Of a DNA stretch of 64,000 nucleotides, positions 25,607 through 35,691 are shown piece by piece. A model generated the notes under the pieces. It was not told the DNA's origin. It saw only the letters and a program-made list of their open reading frames with translations, and did no database searches. The DNA lies in assembly GCF_020055635.1 (NCBI RefSeq), contig NZ_JAIPUT010000016.1:1-64000 (forward strand), written 5' to 3'. Origin of the DNA: Marivita sp. GTDB taxonomy: Bacteria > Pseudomonadota > Alphaproteobacteria > Rhodobacterales > Rhodobacteraceae. Each line of letters opens with the position of its first letter. The stretch's first letter is position 1. Made by a program: the position numbers and the translations under genes.

Positions 25607-27036
25607 GGGCCGACACGCTTCTGACCGGCGGGTGCGTCGTCACGATGGATCCGGACCGCCAGGTGATCGACAATGGCGCGGTTGCCGTCGCTGACGGCAG
25701 GATCCTCGCCGTGGGTGCTGCGGACAGTCTCGACATACAGGCCGAACGCGTCATCGACACCACCGGCCATATCGTCTTTCCCGGCCTGATCGACGTGCAC
25801 GCCCATGCCGGTCACGGGCTGGTCAAATCCATCGGAATGCATGAAGGCGACCGGTGGGAAGAGATTTGCGGCGAGGTCTACACTCAGGCCTCTCCACCCG
25901 GGTTCTGGTATGCCGAAGCGCGGCTGGCGGCGCTTGAACGTCTTCGGTTCGGGGTGACCACCGGTGTGTCCCTGCTGGGCGGTGGCGACACGATCATGCG
26001 CACCGACGATCCGGCTTATGCCGCCGCTCATTGCCGGGGTGTGGTCGAGGTCGGCACCCGCAGCGTTGTCGCCGTGGGTCCAACCCGCGCGCCGCATCCG
26101 CTGACCTATGCCGACTGGCAGGACGGTACACGAAACACATACCCCGTGTCGTTCGAACGGCAGATGCAGACGTTGCAGGATGTCGTTGCGGACTGGCACG
26201 ACACGCACGAGGGTCGCATCCGCATCGCGGCGCTGTATCCGGTGCTGCGCGATGAGCATGAGCGCGATATGTCGCCCGAAGATTACCAAACGGCCTGCGG
26301 GCAAGCAAAAGTCGTGCGGGCATATGCCCGGGAAAAGGGGTTGATCTTCACGCAGGACGGCCACTGGCGCGGGTCGATCCGGCGGGCAGAGAAACTTGGC
26401 CTGCTGGGGCCGGACAGTCTCTTGTCACATTGCATCGACTTGCATGAGGACGAGATCGCGCTGCTGGCCGATACGCGCACCAAGGTCGCGCACAACCCCT
26501 CGGCAAACGCCTCGATTGCGGGCCGCTGCCCGGCGACCGAACTCATGGACGCGGGGGCCTGTGTCGCGCTTGGCTCGGACGCCACCGCGCCGGATCGGTC
26601 GGCAGATATGTTCCGGCACATGCAACAGGCCATGCACTATCACCGCCGCCATTTCCAGGATGCTTCGGTCCTGCCGATCGGCAAAGTTCTGGAGATGTGC
26701 ACCATCGGCGGCGCGCGAGCGCTGGGGCTGGAGGACCGGATCGGGTCGCTGGAACCGGGCAAGCTGGCGGACATCGTCACGATGGACCTGCGCCGCCCGC
26801 ATCTTTGCCCGCCGAACATGCCGCTGCATCGGCTTGTTTGCTTCGCCAATGGCAATGACGTGACCAACGTGATGGTCGGTGGCGAGATGGTGCTGGAGCA
26901 GCGAAGGTCTACCCGTGTGGAGGAAGCGGATGTCCTGTCCGATGCCGTGCGCCAGACGGGGGTGATGATCGACAGGATCGGTGGGGCGGCCGATCTTGAA
27001 TTGCCTTCGGATTTCTGGGGCCACCAACGGCCGTGA
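25603..27036 (+). CDS. amidohydrolase family protein (TRZ/ATZ type)
   Basis: 477-residue metal-dependent hydrolase or deaminase. The TIM-barrel metal site is visible: HAHAGH (DVHAHAGH, residue about 66), FTQDGH, the SHCIDL histidine and the GSDATAPD aspartate. A C-terminal beta segment closes with LEPGKLADIVTMDL. This layout fits the chlorohydrolase/cytosine-deaminase group. It overlaps the signal-less binding protein by 4 bases, so binder and enzyme are made together. Probably hydrolyses the imported compound; exact substrate unknown. Confidence 0.82.
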   Translation: MRADTLLTGGCVVTMDPDRQVIDNGAVAVADGRILAVGAADSLDIQAERVIDTTGHIVFPGLIDVHAHAGHGLVKSIGMHEGDRWEEICGEVYTQASPPGFWYAEARLAALERLRFGVTTGVSLLGGGDTIMRTDDPAYAAAHCRGVVEVGTRSVVAVGPTRAPHPLTYADWQDGTRNTYPVSFERQMQTLQDVVADWHDTHEGRIRIAALYPVLRDEHERDMSPEDYQTACGQAKVVRAYAREKGLIFTQDGHWRGSIRRAEKLGLLGPDSLLSHCIDLHEDEIALLADTRTKVAHNPSANASIAGRCPATELMDAGACVALGSDATAPDRSADMFRHMQQAMHYHRRHFQDASVLPIGKVLEMCTIGGARALGLEDRIGSLEPGKLADIVTMDLRRPHLCPPNMPLHRLVCFANGNDVTNVMVGGEMVLEQRRSTRVEEADVLSDAVRQTGVMIDRIGGAADLELPSDFWGHQRP

Positions 27037-27086
27037 CGCTCTCTTCACCTCATCCGGACAGACCGCAACAAAGACGGAAAAGCGCT

Positions 27087-28007
27087 ATGACACTCCTTAC
27101 AACAGAAGCCGCAGGCGTTTACGTCATCGCCGTGACACCGTTCCATCCGGATGGACGGATCGACATGGACAGCTGTGACCGCATGGTGGATTTCTATCTC
27201 GACGCAGGCGCGACGGGTCTCACGGTGCTGGGCATGATGGGCGAGGCGCCCAAGCTGACGGTCGAGGAATCGCGGGACGTGGTCGCGCGGATCCTCGCGC
27301 GGGTCGATGGCCGGGTGCCCGTGGTCGTCGGCGTGTCTGCGCCGGGCTTTGCCCAGATCGATGCGCTGACGCGGATGGTGATGGATTTGGGAGCGGCCGG
27401 GGTGATGGTCGCGCCGCCGGGCAGCCTTCGTACGGATGATCAGATCGTGACGTACTATACGCAAGTGGCCGAAGTGCTGGGGGATGTGCCCTTCGTTCTG
27501 CAGGATTTTCCACTGGCCACCGGCGTCCAGATCGCGCCCAAGGTGATCGCGCGGATTTTCAACGATCTTCCGACCTGCGTGTGCCTCAAGCACGAGGATT
27601 GGCCGGGGCTTGAGAAGATCACCGCGCTGCGTGCGCCGGGAATGATTGACAGGCGCATCTCAATTCTCTGCGGCAATGGCGGGCTGTATTTGCCCGAGGA
27701 AATGGGCCGTGGGGCGGACGGTGCGATGACGGGTTTTGCCTATCCGGAGATGATGGTCAGCGTGGTTGACCTCATGACCAAGGGCGAGGTCGATCGTGCG
27801 CAGGATCTTTTTGATGCTTACTTGCCTCTCGCGCGTTTTGAACAGCAGCCAGGGCTCGGCCTTGCCATTCGCAAATACACGCTCGCCAAGCGGGGAATTA
27901 TTGCGCATGACGCTTTGCGCAAACCCGGTGCGATGCTGAGCAACACGGCGCGTGCGGAGGTCGATCGCCTGATGACGCGACAGGAGCGGCGGCTGGGTGC
28001 GCTTTGA
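27087..28007 (+). CDS. dihydrodipicolinate synthase/N-acetylneuraminate lyase family protein
   Basis: 306-residue class I aldolase or dehydratase of the DapA family. The ATG at 27087 has a GGAAA ribosome site. An earlier in-frame start would add a non-homologous leader. Seen are VTPFHPDGRIDMD, GMMGEAPKLTVEE (the GxxGE-type pyruvate site), YYTQVAEVLGDVPFVLQD, and the Schiff-base lysine in VCLKHEDWPG. Genuine lysine-pathway DapA is usually elsewhere in the genome, so this copy is probably catabolic, making or cleaving a 2-keto-3-deoxy acid or pyruvate adduct. Last gene of the operon. Confidence 0.82.
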   Translation: MTLLTTEAAGVYVIAVTPFHPDGRIDMDSCDRMVDFYLDAGATGLTVLGMMGEAPKLTVEESRDVVARILARVDGRVPVVVGVSAPGFAQIDALTRMVMDLGAAGVMVAPPGSLRTDDQIVTYYTQVAEVLGDVPFVLQDFPLATGVQIAPKVIARIFNDLPTCVCLKHEDWPGLEKITALRAPGMIDRRISILCGNGGLYLPEEMGRGADGAMTGFAYPEMMVSVVDLMTKGEVDRAQDLFDAYLPLARFEQQPGLGLAIRKYTLAKRGIIAHDALRKPGAMLSNTARAEVDRLMTRQERRLGAL

Positions 28008-28206
28008 GACTTGGGAACGCCCCACCGCTTTTTGAATGATGACGTCAATAATATCTCAAGGCTGATCCTGGCCGAAATACCGGAATGACCGCTGTGAACC
28101 ACATCGCGGGACCTCAGAGTTTTCATGGAATCGAGGTCGAATTAGCTTCTTTTCGCCACATTCACCGCCGATCATGCGCGTTAAGAACAAAATCGAGGAA
28201 ATTCCC

Positions 28207-28809
28207 ATGAACCGTTATATGGTTTCGGCAAGTGTTCTGGTGCTTGGTGTGGCTGGTGTGAAGACGGCGTTGATGGCAAGTCTGGTATTGCCCTCTGAAA
28301 ACTTCAGTCTGGCGATGATTTCGGGTCTTTTCGCGCTCTTTACCGTTCTGACGGCAGGTGTGGCGTATATCGCCTACAAACGCATTTCGAGCTTTTTGGA
28401 AGGTCAGCGCAAGTCAAAGCTGGCGCCCGGGGGAGGAGATACGGCCTCGAAAGACACCGTGATGCATCACTACGCGGCAGAGTGGGGGTTGTCCAAAGCC
28501 GAGGCCGAAGTTGCTCTGTTTGCGGCCAAGGGATTTTCGAACAACGAAATTGCCGTAATGCGCGGCTCTTCGGTACCAACCGTGAAATCGCAATTGAGCA
28601 ATATCTATCAGAAATCGAAACTGGATTCCCGCTACCAGTTGATCGCATTCGTCACGGACGAGGTCTGTGAGATGGCGACCGACGCGGCCGAACCGGCTGC
28701 TGATCTGGTACCCCAGCGGGACAATGTCACGCCCTTGGTCAAGAAAGCGTCCCGAGCGGTTTCTTCGACCAAAGAAAAGCCGTTCAAAACGGTCGCGGCA
28801 GGGCACTGA
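28207..28809 (+). CDS. LuxR-type HTH protein with N-terminal membrane helices
   Basis: 200 residues from the ATG at 28207, which has a GAGGAA ribosome site. Two hydrophobic helices (about 5-27 and 31-55) precede a linker and a LuxR/GerE helix-turn-helix (about 95-155: LSKAEAEVALFAAKGFSNNEIAVMRGSSVPTVKSQLSNIYQKSKL). There is no receiver or autoinducer domain. A membrane-anchored one-component regulator is the simplest reading. It is convergent with the tad block and may control it. Confidence 0.75.
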   Translation: MNRYMVSASVLVLGVAGVKTALMASLVLPSENFSLAMISGLFALFTVLTAGVAYIAYKRISSFLEGQRKSKLAPGGGDTASKDTVMHHYAAEWGLSKAEAEVALFAAKGFSNNEIAVMRGSSVPTVKSQLSNIYQKSKLDSRYQLIAFVTDEVCEMATDAAEPAADLVPQRDNVTPLVKKASRAVSSTKEKPFKTVAAGH

Positions 28810-28813
28810 TGTT

Positions 28814-30586
28814 TCACTGCACCAACCGAGCGCGTTCGCAATGCAGCGCGTTCACGGTGAGCTCACCTGTGCCCAGTTCAATTCCGAGCGAAGCGAAGGT
28901 CGAATCCAACAGCGCATCGACCGGGCCTGACAGCGATTGAGCAAGCTGCACAGGCAAATTGTTCAGCACTGTGTTCAACACCCCGGACGTGAGGCCTGAG
29001 AGCAGGTCGGTTTGACCCGGTTTGATCCGGATCTCGGTGGTGTCAGACGATAGCAGGTTGCTGACCCCCGATGTCAGCAGATTTTCAGAGCCGAAACTCT
29101 GGGTATTTCGGCCCTCGTTGATGTCCCTGCGGGTGAAGCGCAAACGCTCGGTGTTGGACCGGCCGATCGTCGCGAGCGACCGCACCTGTAGCTTGATTGG
29201 GCCGACGGTGAGATCCGGCAAGAGCGGAACCGGCACCGTGATTTGCAAGCTGAGGAAGTCGGCGAATCCCAAGTCAGATGGATTAACGGCCGCACCACCG
29301 GAGTTCGGCAGTTCGCCAAGGTAGATCGCCGCAACCGACGTGCCATTCGCGGGATGGAGCGGCGAGGGGCTGGTTATGAAATCCGCGGCAATTGCATTGG
29401 GGTCTTCTGAGCAGGACATCTGGTCGAGCGTCGCCGTGGCCCCTGCAAGCTCAAGATAAAGCGGCAGATGAAGGCGGGTTGCTGCAACGCCAGACACCAG
29501 CGGGTCCAGAAGGGTCGGCGACAGCTCGGTGTCAAGGTCAAGGCGGATGGCCGCGCGGTGCAGGGTCACGCCCGCTTCGCCCATGGCGACCCATCCTGAC
29601 TGCGCTGGTCTTTCGCCTTGGACCAGCGACACGGTCTGTGCCAGCACCCCGGGAACCTGTGCTGCCAGGGCCAGCGCGACGGGTTGATCCGAAGCGGTTG
29701 ACGTCGCAACGGACATCAAGACATCCATCGCGGAAATTTGCGCTTCATCCAGAAAATCGATCACGGTCAGGCCAAGGTCGGTATCTATCCCACCGACAAT
29801 GCGGGAAATGGGGAAAGATGCGTTTCCGGTAGCGGACAGCAGCGACACAACATTTGCCATGTTGGGCGACGAGAGGCTCTGCAATGCAGCCAGAACCTGT
29901 TCCGGTGTGACACGTTCGTTCAGGATGTCCGCCGGATTGGCGCCGTCGAAACCGATCCGAGAGGCCAATGCCCGAACAAGGTCTCCGGCAGAAACGGAGG
30001 CTTCGGCAAGGACATGTACATCATTCGCATCAAGCGAGACGGAAGTGGAAAAAGCTGAATTCAGGACCTTCGCCAAGGCTGCGCCATCCAGCTGGGCAAT
30101 TGCGCTGTTGAGCGAAAAACGCACTGCTCCGGTGCGAGCCGCCAGTGACCTGCCGTTGACTGTCACGTGGTCGTCTTCGGTGAAAATCTGGGCAAACGAC
30201 AACGGCGCGTCGTCCCGCAACTGGACCTGCACGGCATTGATGCCGGTGGCTCCGTCCGGGAGCGGCGAAAACCGGGCTTCGGGCGGTATGGCGGGATTTC
30301 TCAGGTAACGACCTTTGGTTAGCCTGTCTGTCACGGCATTCGCAACACCGTTTTCTGCCTTCGCGGCGCTGACCCGGCTGTCTGCAGCGGCAGGTTCCGG
30401 CACGGCACTCAATGCCGCAAGATCGGTGATGGATTGAAGTTTGTGTTGCTCACGATAGAGCGACGCGACATCGACCCCGAGCGCGAGAAACCCCATCAGC
30501 ATGACAAAGGTCAGGGCGACAATCACGGCTACCGCTCCATCGGTGTCTGAGCGAAACCGCGCCAGAAAGGTTCGATCAATACGCAA
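28814..30586 (-). CDS. tadG: TadG-like pilus assembly protein
   Basis: 590-residue exported protein with the TadE/TadG N-terminus (DTDGAVAVIVALTFVMLMGFLALGVDVASLY), one membrane helix and a large extracytoplasmic part. The likely start is a TTG at 30586, 11 bases inside the tadE end; the next Met lies in the helix, so it would be too short. TadG is a minor pseudopilin/assembly factor of the Flp pilus. A VWA domain is not obvious here. Last gene of the tad block. Confidence 0.8.
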   Translation of the reverse strand: MRIDRTFLARFRSDTDGAVAVIVALTFVMLMGFLALGVDVASLYREQHKLQSITDLAALSAVPEPAAADSRVSAAKAENGVANAVTDRLTKGRYLRNPAIPPEARFSPLPDGATGINAVQVQLRDDAPLSFAQIFTEDDHVTVNGRSLAARTGAVRFSLNSAIAQLDGAALAKVLNSAFSTSVSLDANDVHVLAEASVSAGDLVRALASRIGFDGANPADILNERVTPEQVLAALQSLSSPNMANVVSLLSATGNASFPISRIVGGIDTDLGLTVIDFLDEAQISAMDVLMSVATSTASDQPVALALAAQVPGVLAQTVSLVQGERPAQSGWVAMGEAGVTLHRAAIRLDLDTELSPTLLDPLVSGVAATRLHLPLYLELAGATATLDQMSCSEDPNAIAADFITSPSPLHPANGTSVAAIYLGELPNSGGAAVNPSDLGFADFLSLQITVPVPLLPDLTVGPIKLQVRSLATIGRSNTERLRFTRRDINEGRNTQSFGSENLLTSGVSNLLSSDTTEIRIKPGQTDLLSGLTSGVLNTVLNNLPVQLAQSLSGPVDALLDSTFASLGIELGTGELTVNALHCERARLVQ

Positions 30587-31007
30587 GATACGCTCCTGTT
30601 TCCAAAGACGTCAGATCAAGGTTCAGGAATCCGGTTGCCAGATCGAGCATCGAACCAGCCAAAGCGTAGTTCACCGTTACGGTGATCGACGAGGCGGCGC
30701 CTTCTGACACTGCGATCGTGCTGATGATCGCGGATGTGTCCAGTAACGGATACCGTGCGCTGGCCTGGGCAAGATGGGATTCGGCGAAGGCCTGACGTTC
30801 CTCGGTGGTGATTCCGGCAAGACTTGCGCGTGCGGTTGACGTGGCAAGGCCCTGTATGGAATGGCTCAGCGCCATGAAATATCCAAGGCAGACGATGCCG
30901 AACAGCATTGCAAACAGAAGCGGGGCCAGCAAAGCGAACTCAACCGCGACGGCCCCGTCCTCGGACCGTTTGAAACGGTCAAATCTGTCTCGGATGCGTG
31001 CGAACAT
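30576..31007 (-). CDS. tadE: TadE-family pseudopilin
   Basis: 143-residue minor pseudopilin. The N-terminus FKRSEDGAVAVEFALLAPLLFAMLFGIVCLGYF is the TadE signature, with a glycine cleavage site (G|AVAVE), glutamate at +5 and a hydrophobic helix. It is processed by the TadV prepilin peptidase, which is not in this window. It lies between tadC and tadG, its usual place. Confidence 0.88.
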   Translation of the reverse strand: MFARIRDRFDRFKRSEDGAVAVEFALLAPLLFAMLFGIVCLGYFMALSHSIQGLATSTARASLAGITTEERQAFAESHLAQASARYPLLDTSAIISTIAVSEGAASSITVTVNYALAGSMLDLATGFLNLDLTSLETGAYLAY

Positions 31008-31010
31008 GGG

Positions 31011-31967
31011 TCAGCCTCCTGCGATGATGTTGTCGAAAACGCTAAGCACCGCTGGTCCGACAAGGACGACGAACACCGCAGGCATGATGCAGAAAATCAG
31101 CGGTACTGTCATGATGACAGGCAAGCGTGCGGCCTTCTCTTCCACGCGCAACAAGCGGTCGGCGCGTTGATCGGTGATCAGGGTGCGCATCGCGCGCGAA
31201 AACGGCGTGCCATAGGTGTCCGATTGTTCCAGTGTCTGTGTGAAGACGGCGATTTCCGGCAAGGGCACTCGGATGTTCAGCCTCTCATAGGCTGCCCGGC
31301 GATTGTTCGTCATGCGCATTTCGGACACGAATTGCAGCGTTTCTTTCGCCAGTTCCGGATGCGCGGTTTGCAGTTCGTTTGCGACGCGGTGCAACGCGGG
31401 CTGAGGGCCAAGACCGGCTTCGCTGCTGATCACCAGCAGTTCCAGCATGTCGGGAAACGCGTTCCGGATGCGGGCCAACCGGGCTCGGCGTTTGGCATCG
31501 ACCACGAAGTCGACCGCCTTCGAAATGGCGAGGGCAAGTGCAAGGACCATTGCCGAAGGGAGGATCATTCCAGTTCCGACAGGAACCGAGATAACCACCA
31601 TGAGGACGCCCAAGATCAGCGTTGCGACGGGAAGAACCGTTTTCAGAAACGCATAGACAAGTAAGGCGTCCCGCCCCGAAAACCCGGCGCTGGAGAGTTC
31701 CTCCTGCGTCGCTTTTGCTTCGCCGCCCAGAATGACTGAAGCGCGATCCCCGGCTTTGACGACCGCGCCGCGAAGGGTCGTCGCCAGGTGCTTCAACCCG
31801 CCATGCGATGACGTTCTTTTGGCGGTTTTCACACCGGCCGCGCGCTGGATGCGGTACCGTGTCTGCATTGCGCTGCGTTCATGCAGCAGGACAGCCGCAA
31901 GCCCGACGAAAATCGCGGTCATGCCGATGAACAGGATCAAGGACATCTGGGTAAACGGATCAGACAT
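31011..31967 (-). CDS. tadC: TadC type II/IV secretion F-family membrane protein
   Basis: 318-residue inner-membrane GspF-domain protein. It has N-terminal and C-terminal hydrophobic helices (the last near VPLIFCIMPAVFVVLVGPAVLSVFDNI) and the cytoplasmic T2SSF core (IRNAFPDMLELLVISSEAGLGPQPAL; FTQTLEQSDTYGTPFSRAMRTL). With TadB it forms the platform for the TadA ATPase. Start overlaps the tadB end by 8 bases; TadE follows after 3. Confidence 0.9.
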   Translation of the reverse strand: MSDPFTQMSLILFIGMTAIFVGLAAVLLHERSAMQTRYRIQRAAGVKTAKRTSSHGGLKHLATTLRGAVVKAGDRASVILGGEAKATQEELSSAGFSGRDALLVYAFLKTVLPVATLILGVLMVVISVPVGTGMILPSAMVLALALAISKAVDFVVDAKRRARLARIRNAFPDMLELLVISSEAGLGPQPALHRVANELQTAHPELAKETLQFVSEMRMTNNRRAAYERLNIRVPLPEIAVFTQTLEQSDTYGTPFSRAMRTLITDQRADRLLRVEEKAARLPVIMTVPLIFCIMPAVFVVLVGPAVLSVFDNIIAGG

Positions 31968-32922
31968 TCAGCTTCCCCATCCGGATCATCAAGAAAATCC
32001 CGAGCAGGATGCATATCAGCGCGGCGACCGACATCACTTGCCCGCGCGGATCGGAATAAAGCGCGCTGAGGTAACTTGGGTTGAGGAAGGCAATTGCGAC
32101 AGCCACGGTAAACGGCAAGGCAGCAAGGATGGCAGCGCTTGCGCGCGCTTCGGACGACAGGGCGCGCGCCTTTTTCTTGAGATTCCGACGGTCGCGCAGT
32201 TGAACGGCAAGGTTTTCCATCGTCTCGACGAGGTTTCCGCCGGTCTGGTTTTGCAAAGACGTGGCGACGCTGAAAAAGCGGACTTCAGCTGTCGGCATTC
32301 TTCGGCACAACCGTTCCAGGCTGTCCGAAAGGCTGGTGCCCAGGCGCAATTCGTCCTGGCATCGTGCGAATTCCGATTTGATGGGGTCGGCTGAATTTTC
32401 CACCACGACGGCAATGGACTCTGCCACCGGCCGACCCGCCTTCAATCCGCGTGCGAACACATCCAAAGCCTCTGGAAGTCCGTTGCTGAACGCCGCCACC
32501 CGGCGGGTTGTTGCGATCTTGAGTGCCAAGAAAGCGCATCCCAACGGTACGAGAACCGAGATGAGCGCGGTCGCGGCTGGAGACATCTTCAGGATGAGAA
32601 TTCCGATCGCGTAGAAAGCGAACACCGAAATTGCGATCTGAACAATCAATTCGATCGGCGTGATCCGCAATCCGGCCCGCACGATACGACTTTCCAGCTT
32701 CTGGAATATTTTGTGCGTTTCTTGCTGTTGGCGGGGGCGGTTCGGCGCGGCTGGCACCTGTTCCTCGAAAGCGATGCCCTGCGCGCCCAGATTGCCAGAG
32801 CAAGCCCGTGAGAGCCGTGAGCGCCGACGGCGCGTTTCACGATCAACCTGTATCAAACCTATGAGCGCCACTACAGACAGGGTGAAGGCGACAAAGACGG
32901 CGATGAAGATAAATTCGGTCAT
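31960..32922 (-). CDS. tadB: TadB type II/IV secretion F-family membrane protein
   Basis: 320-residue GspF-domain platform protein. The core motif is GLPEALDVFARGLKAGRPVAESIAVV, followed by CRRMPTAEVRFFSVATSLQNQTGGNLVETMENLA and terminal helices. Paired with TadC in the inner membrane of the Tad apparatus. It starts 4 bases after tadA ends. Confidence 0.9.
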   Translation of the reverse strand: MTEFIFIAVFVAFTLSVVALIGLIQVDRETRRRRSRLSRACSGNLGAQGIAFEEQVPAAPNRPRQQQETHKIFQKLESRIVRAGLRITPIELIVQIAISVFAFYAIGILILKMSPAATALISVLVPLGCAFLALKIATTRRVAAFSNGLPEALDVFARGLKAGRPVAESIAVVVENSADPIKSEFARCQDELRLGTSLSDSLERLCRRMPTAEVRFFSVATSLQNQTGGNLVETMENLAVQLRDRRNLKKKARALSSEARASAAILAALPFTVAVAIAFLNPSYLSALYSDPRGQVMSVAALICILLGIFLMIRMGKLNV

Positions 32923-32926
32923 CCCG

Positions 32927-34411
32927 CTACCCCTTGAGAACGTGGTTCAGTTCGGCCTCGAGCCCGTAATCGGCAGCGCGGCTCGTGAAGTTTGGGCGAT
33001 ACCCGGTCGAAACAAACCGCCCGCGCACATCAGACCGGGTGCTGCTGGGATCAACGTCAAAGCGAAAGATGTCCTGAAGCGTGATGGCATCACCGGCAAG
33101 GCCGGCGATTTCCGAGATCGCGTTGATCCGGCGGCGACCATCGCGCATGCGACTGACCTGAATGACGAGGTGCACCGCATCGACAAGCTGACGCCGGACA
33201 ACGCCGACCCCCGGCACAAACCCAGCCAGGGCGGCCATGTTTTCAACGCGGGTCAAGGCTTCTCGTGTCGAGTTGGCGTGAAGTGTACTCATCGACCCGT
33301 CGTGACCCGTATTCATCGCCTGTAGCAGGTCGAGCACTTCGTCGCCCCGGATTTCACCGATGATAATTCGATCCGGCCGCATCCGAAGGGCATTGCGCAT
33401 CAAGGTGCGCATGGTCACCTCGCCGGTGCCCTCGACATTCGGCGGGCGCGTCTCAAAGCGCACAACATGGGGCTGCTGAAAGCGCAGTTCCGCGGCGTCT
33501 TCGATGGTCACGATGCGTTCGGACTCCGGAATGAATTGCGACATCGCGTTCATCAAGGTTGTCTTGCCCGAACCCGTACCGCCGGACACAAGGACATTCA
33601 GCCGTAGCTCTGCCACAAGGCGCAGAAACGCTGCCATCTGCGCCGATAGGCTTCCGTTGTCGACCAAAGCATCCAATCTGACGGGCTTGGAGGGGAATTT
33701 CCGAATGGTGATGGTCGTCCCGTCAATCGCCAGCGGTGGGACGGCCACGTTCACGCGGCTTCCATCCTGCAGACGGGCGTCCACCATGGGTTGCGCTTCA
33801 TCAATGCGCCGGCCGACGGCACCGACAATGCGGCTGGCAACGCCAAACACATGGTCGTTGTCGCGAAACCGGATATTGGTCTGCTCAAGCTTGCCGTTGC
33901 GTTCCACAAACACCTGATGCGGGCCGTTGACCATGATGTCCGTGACGGTTTCGTCCGCAAGGAGAGTTTCCAGCGGGCCAAGGCCAAGCATGTCAGCAAG
34001 GACCATACTCACGAGCGCCGCAACCTCTTGTCCATTCAGATGGAGTTTGCGCTGTGTCCCTATCTTCGAGATGCCTGCGCGGATGGTGGCCTGCTGATCT
34101 TCGCTCTCTTGCGCCGCCAGCTTTGTATAATCCAGAGTGTCCGTCAGGTCGCGAATGACGTCATTGGCAAGCGCCAGCATCGGTCCGACAGCCCCTTCGT
34201 TCACAGTGCTGCCTACTCCTGCCGTTCGAGGTGACGTTTCATGATGCTCGACGGATTTTGCAACCTTGGACAGCCGGTCTCGGCGAAGTTCAGGCGTCAG
34301 TGTCCCGGAGCTTTCGGGCGCGCGCGGCGTCTGCGAGTCCAGGCCTCGCGATTTCAGGAGTATGCTTTGCAAGGTCTGAGGGTGGGTTGGTTTGGGGGGC
34401 ATGCCGGTCAT
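32927..34411 (-). CDS. tadA: CpaF/TadA secretion ATPase
   Basis: 494 residues from the ATG at 34411, which overlaps the tadZ stop by four bases. A longer in-frame start would run far into tadZ. It has Walker A GGTGSGKT (about 277-284), [23 protein letters not shown], and Walker [10 protein letters not shown] (about 348-356), followed by [17 protein letters not shown], the CpaF-type hexameric ATPase signature. It powers Flp pilin assembly. Confidence 0.93.
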   Translation of the reverse strand: MTGMPPKPTHPQTLQSILLKSRGLDSQTPRAPESSGTLTPELRRDRLSKVAKSVEHHETSPRTAGVGSTVNEGAVGPMLALANDVIRDLTDTLDYTKLAAQESEDQQATIRAGISKIGTQRKLHLNGQEVAALVSMVLADMLGLGPLETLLADETVTDIMVNGPHQVFVERNGKLEQTNIRFRDNDHVFGVASRIVGAVGRRIDEAQPMVDARLQDGSRVNVAVPPLAIDGTTITIRKFPSKPVRLDALVDNGSLSAQMAAFLRLVAELRLNVLVSGGTGSGKTTLMNAMSQFIPESERIVTIEDAAELRFQQPHVVRFETRPPNVEGTGEVTMRTLMRNALRMRPDRIIIGEIRGDEVLDLLQAMNTGHDGSMSTLHANSTREALTRVENMAALAGFVPGVGVVRRQLVDAVHLVIQVSRMRDGRRRINAISEIAGLAGDAITLQDIFRFDVDPSSTRSDVRGRFVSTGYRPNFTSRAADYGLEAELNHVLKG

Positions 34412-35607
34412 TTGGCCACCTTCCGGAAAAGGCCTTTCCGAGACGTTTTCGAGCCGCGATCCGGTGCGATGGAGGACAGTATTTCTTGGCACGCCTTTGC
34501 GTAAGGGGCGCGCGGATAGAGTTCAGCCACCGTTTTGCCTTTGCGTTGGGCGCGCAAGACCTGCGTGTCACAGCGCGGCAGAACCGTGCTCAATTCCAGT
34601 CTGAGGGCCTGGGCAATGTCTTTGCATGACAGCTGTGCGTCCTTGCGCACTTCGCTCAGGGCAAGGCTCAGCTGTGTGTCGGGGGTGACCGATCTGATAT
34701 ATGCGACAAGCCGCACGGCAGCACTGACGCCTGCATAGCCAGCTGGAACAACAAGGATTGCCGCATCAAGGGCATGGAGCACCTTTGGGTCTTGCATGAT
34801 CAGACTGCGAGGCAGATCGACGACCGTGGTGGCGAATTCCATTTTTGCCCGTTCGAGCATGGCGAGCCATCCCGACTGAACTTCGGCAGCGTCATTCTGC
34901 AAATCGGATGAGTGCGAGTAGATCGACAGTGTTTCGGTAACCTGATCCATCGTCGCCTGAAGGAATGTGCCATCGATCCGGTCCGGGGCCCTGAGGGCGT
35001 CAAGCAATCCCGGTGTCCCAAGCCGATCGAGATCGAGCGCGATCGTCCCGAATTGCAAATCGGCATCGATCAGTGCGGTCCGGCTTGCACCGTCGCTGCC
35101 CGAGGCCAAGAGATGCCCAAGGCTTGCCGCCAGCGCGCTTGCGCCGACCCCACCGTTCGTGCTGATCACCCCAATCGTACGGTGATGCGTCGTGACGGGT
35201 CTGGACAGGTTTGCAGGATCGGACGGGATGATTTCAGTAGACAGGATGTCCTGCGCCGTGACGGGCATGTGAAAGTATTCCAAAGCCCCGGCTTTGCGCA
35301 AAGCCCGATATGTGTTGATGTTCTGGTCCTGTCCAAAAACGATCACTTCTGCACCTCTCTTGCGCAGTTCTGAGACATTCTCGCAGGCGGCGTCGACTGG
35401 CAACTCACCGAGTTCGGTCAAGAGCATCTGGCCCCCGACGAGCCCTCCTGCCGCACGGGCCGCTCCGCTCAACCCGCCGCCCATCAATGACCCGCTCGGG
35501 GCGCCCGACGCTCCGATGACTTCACGCGCGAGCGCGGCTCCGGGCTCGGTGCAAACATAGGCTGAAAACGCGTGGGCATTCTGTGAATCCACTTGAGAAA
35601 GGGACAT
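34408..35607 (-). CDS. tadZ: TadZ/CpaE-like ATPase
   Basis: 399 residues from the ATG at 35607 (AGGAG upstream). An N-terminal receiver-like half (SELRKRGAEVIVFGQDQNINTYRALRKAGALEYFHMPV) lacks phosphorylation signatures. The C-terminal half is a ParA/MinD-type ATPase with a deviant Walker A (STNGGVGASALAASL), typical for CpaE/TadZ. It positions the Tad machine at the pole. It lies between flp and tadA. Confidence 0.87.
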   Translation of the reverse strand: MSLSQVDSQNAHAFSAYVCTEPGAALAREVIGASGAPSGSLMGGGLSGAARAAGGLVGGQMLLTELGELPVDAACENVSELRKRGAEVIVFGQDQNINTYRALRKAGALEYFHMPVTAQDILSTEIIPSDPANLSRPVTTHHRTIGVISTNGGVGASALAASLGHLLASGSDGASRTALIDADLQFGTIALDLDRLGTPGLLDALRAPDRIDGTFLQATMDQVTETLSIYSHSSDLQNDAAEVQSGWLAMLERAKMEFATTVVDLPRSLIMQDPKVLHALDAAILVVPAGYAGVSAAVRLVAYIRSVTPDTQLSLALSEVRKDAQLSCKDIAQALRLELSTVLPRCDTQVLRAQRKGKTVAELYPRAPYAKACQEILSSIAPDRGSKTSRKGLFRKVAK

Positions 35608-35691
35608 GGCGACTCTCCTGATGAATGATCGCGGGGATAAGGCGGGTCGCACGGCCCAGATCCAAAGAGCCGTGCGATCCAGGTCCGCGCA

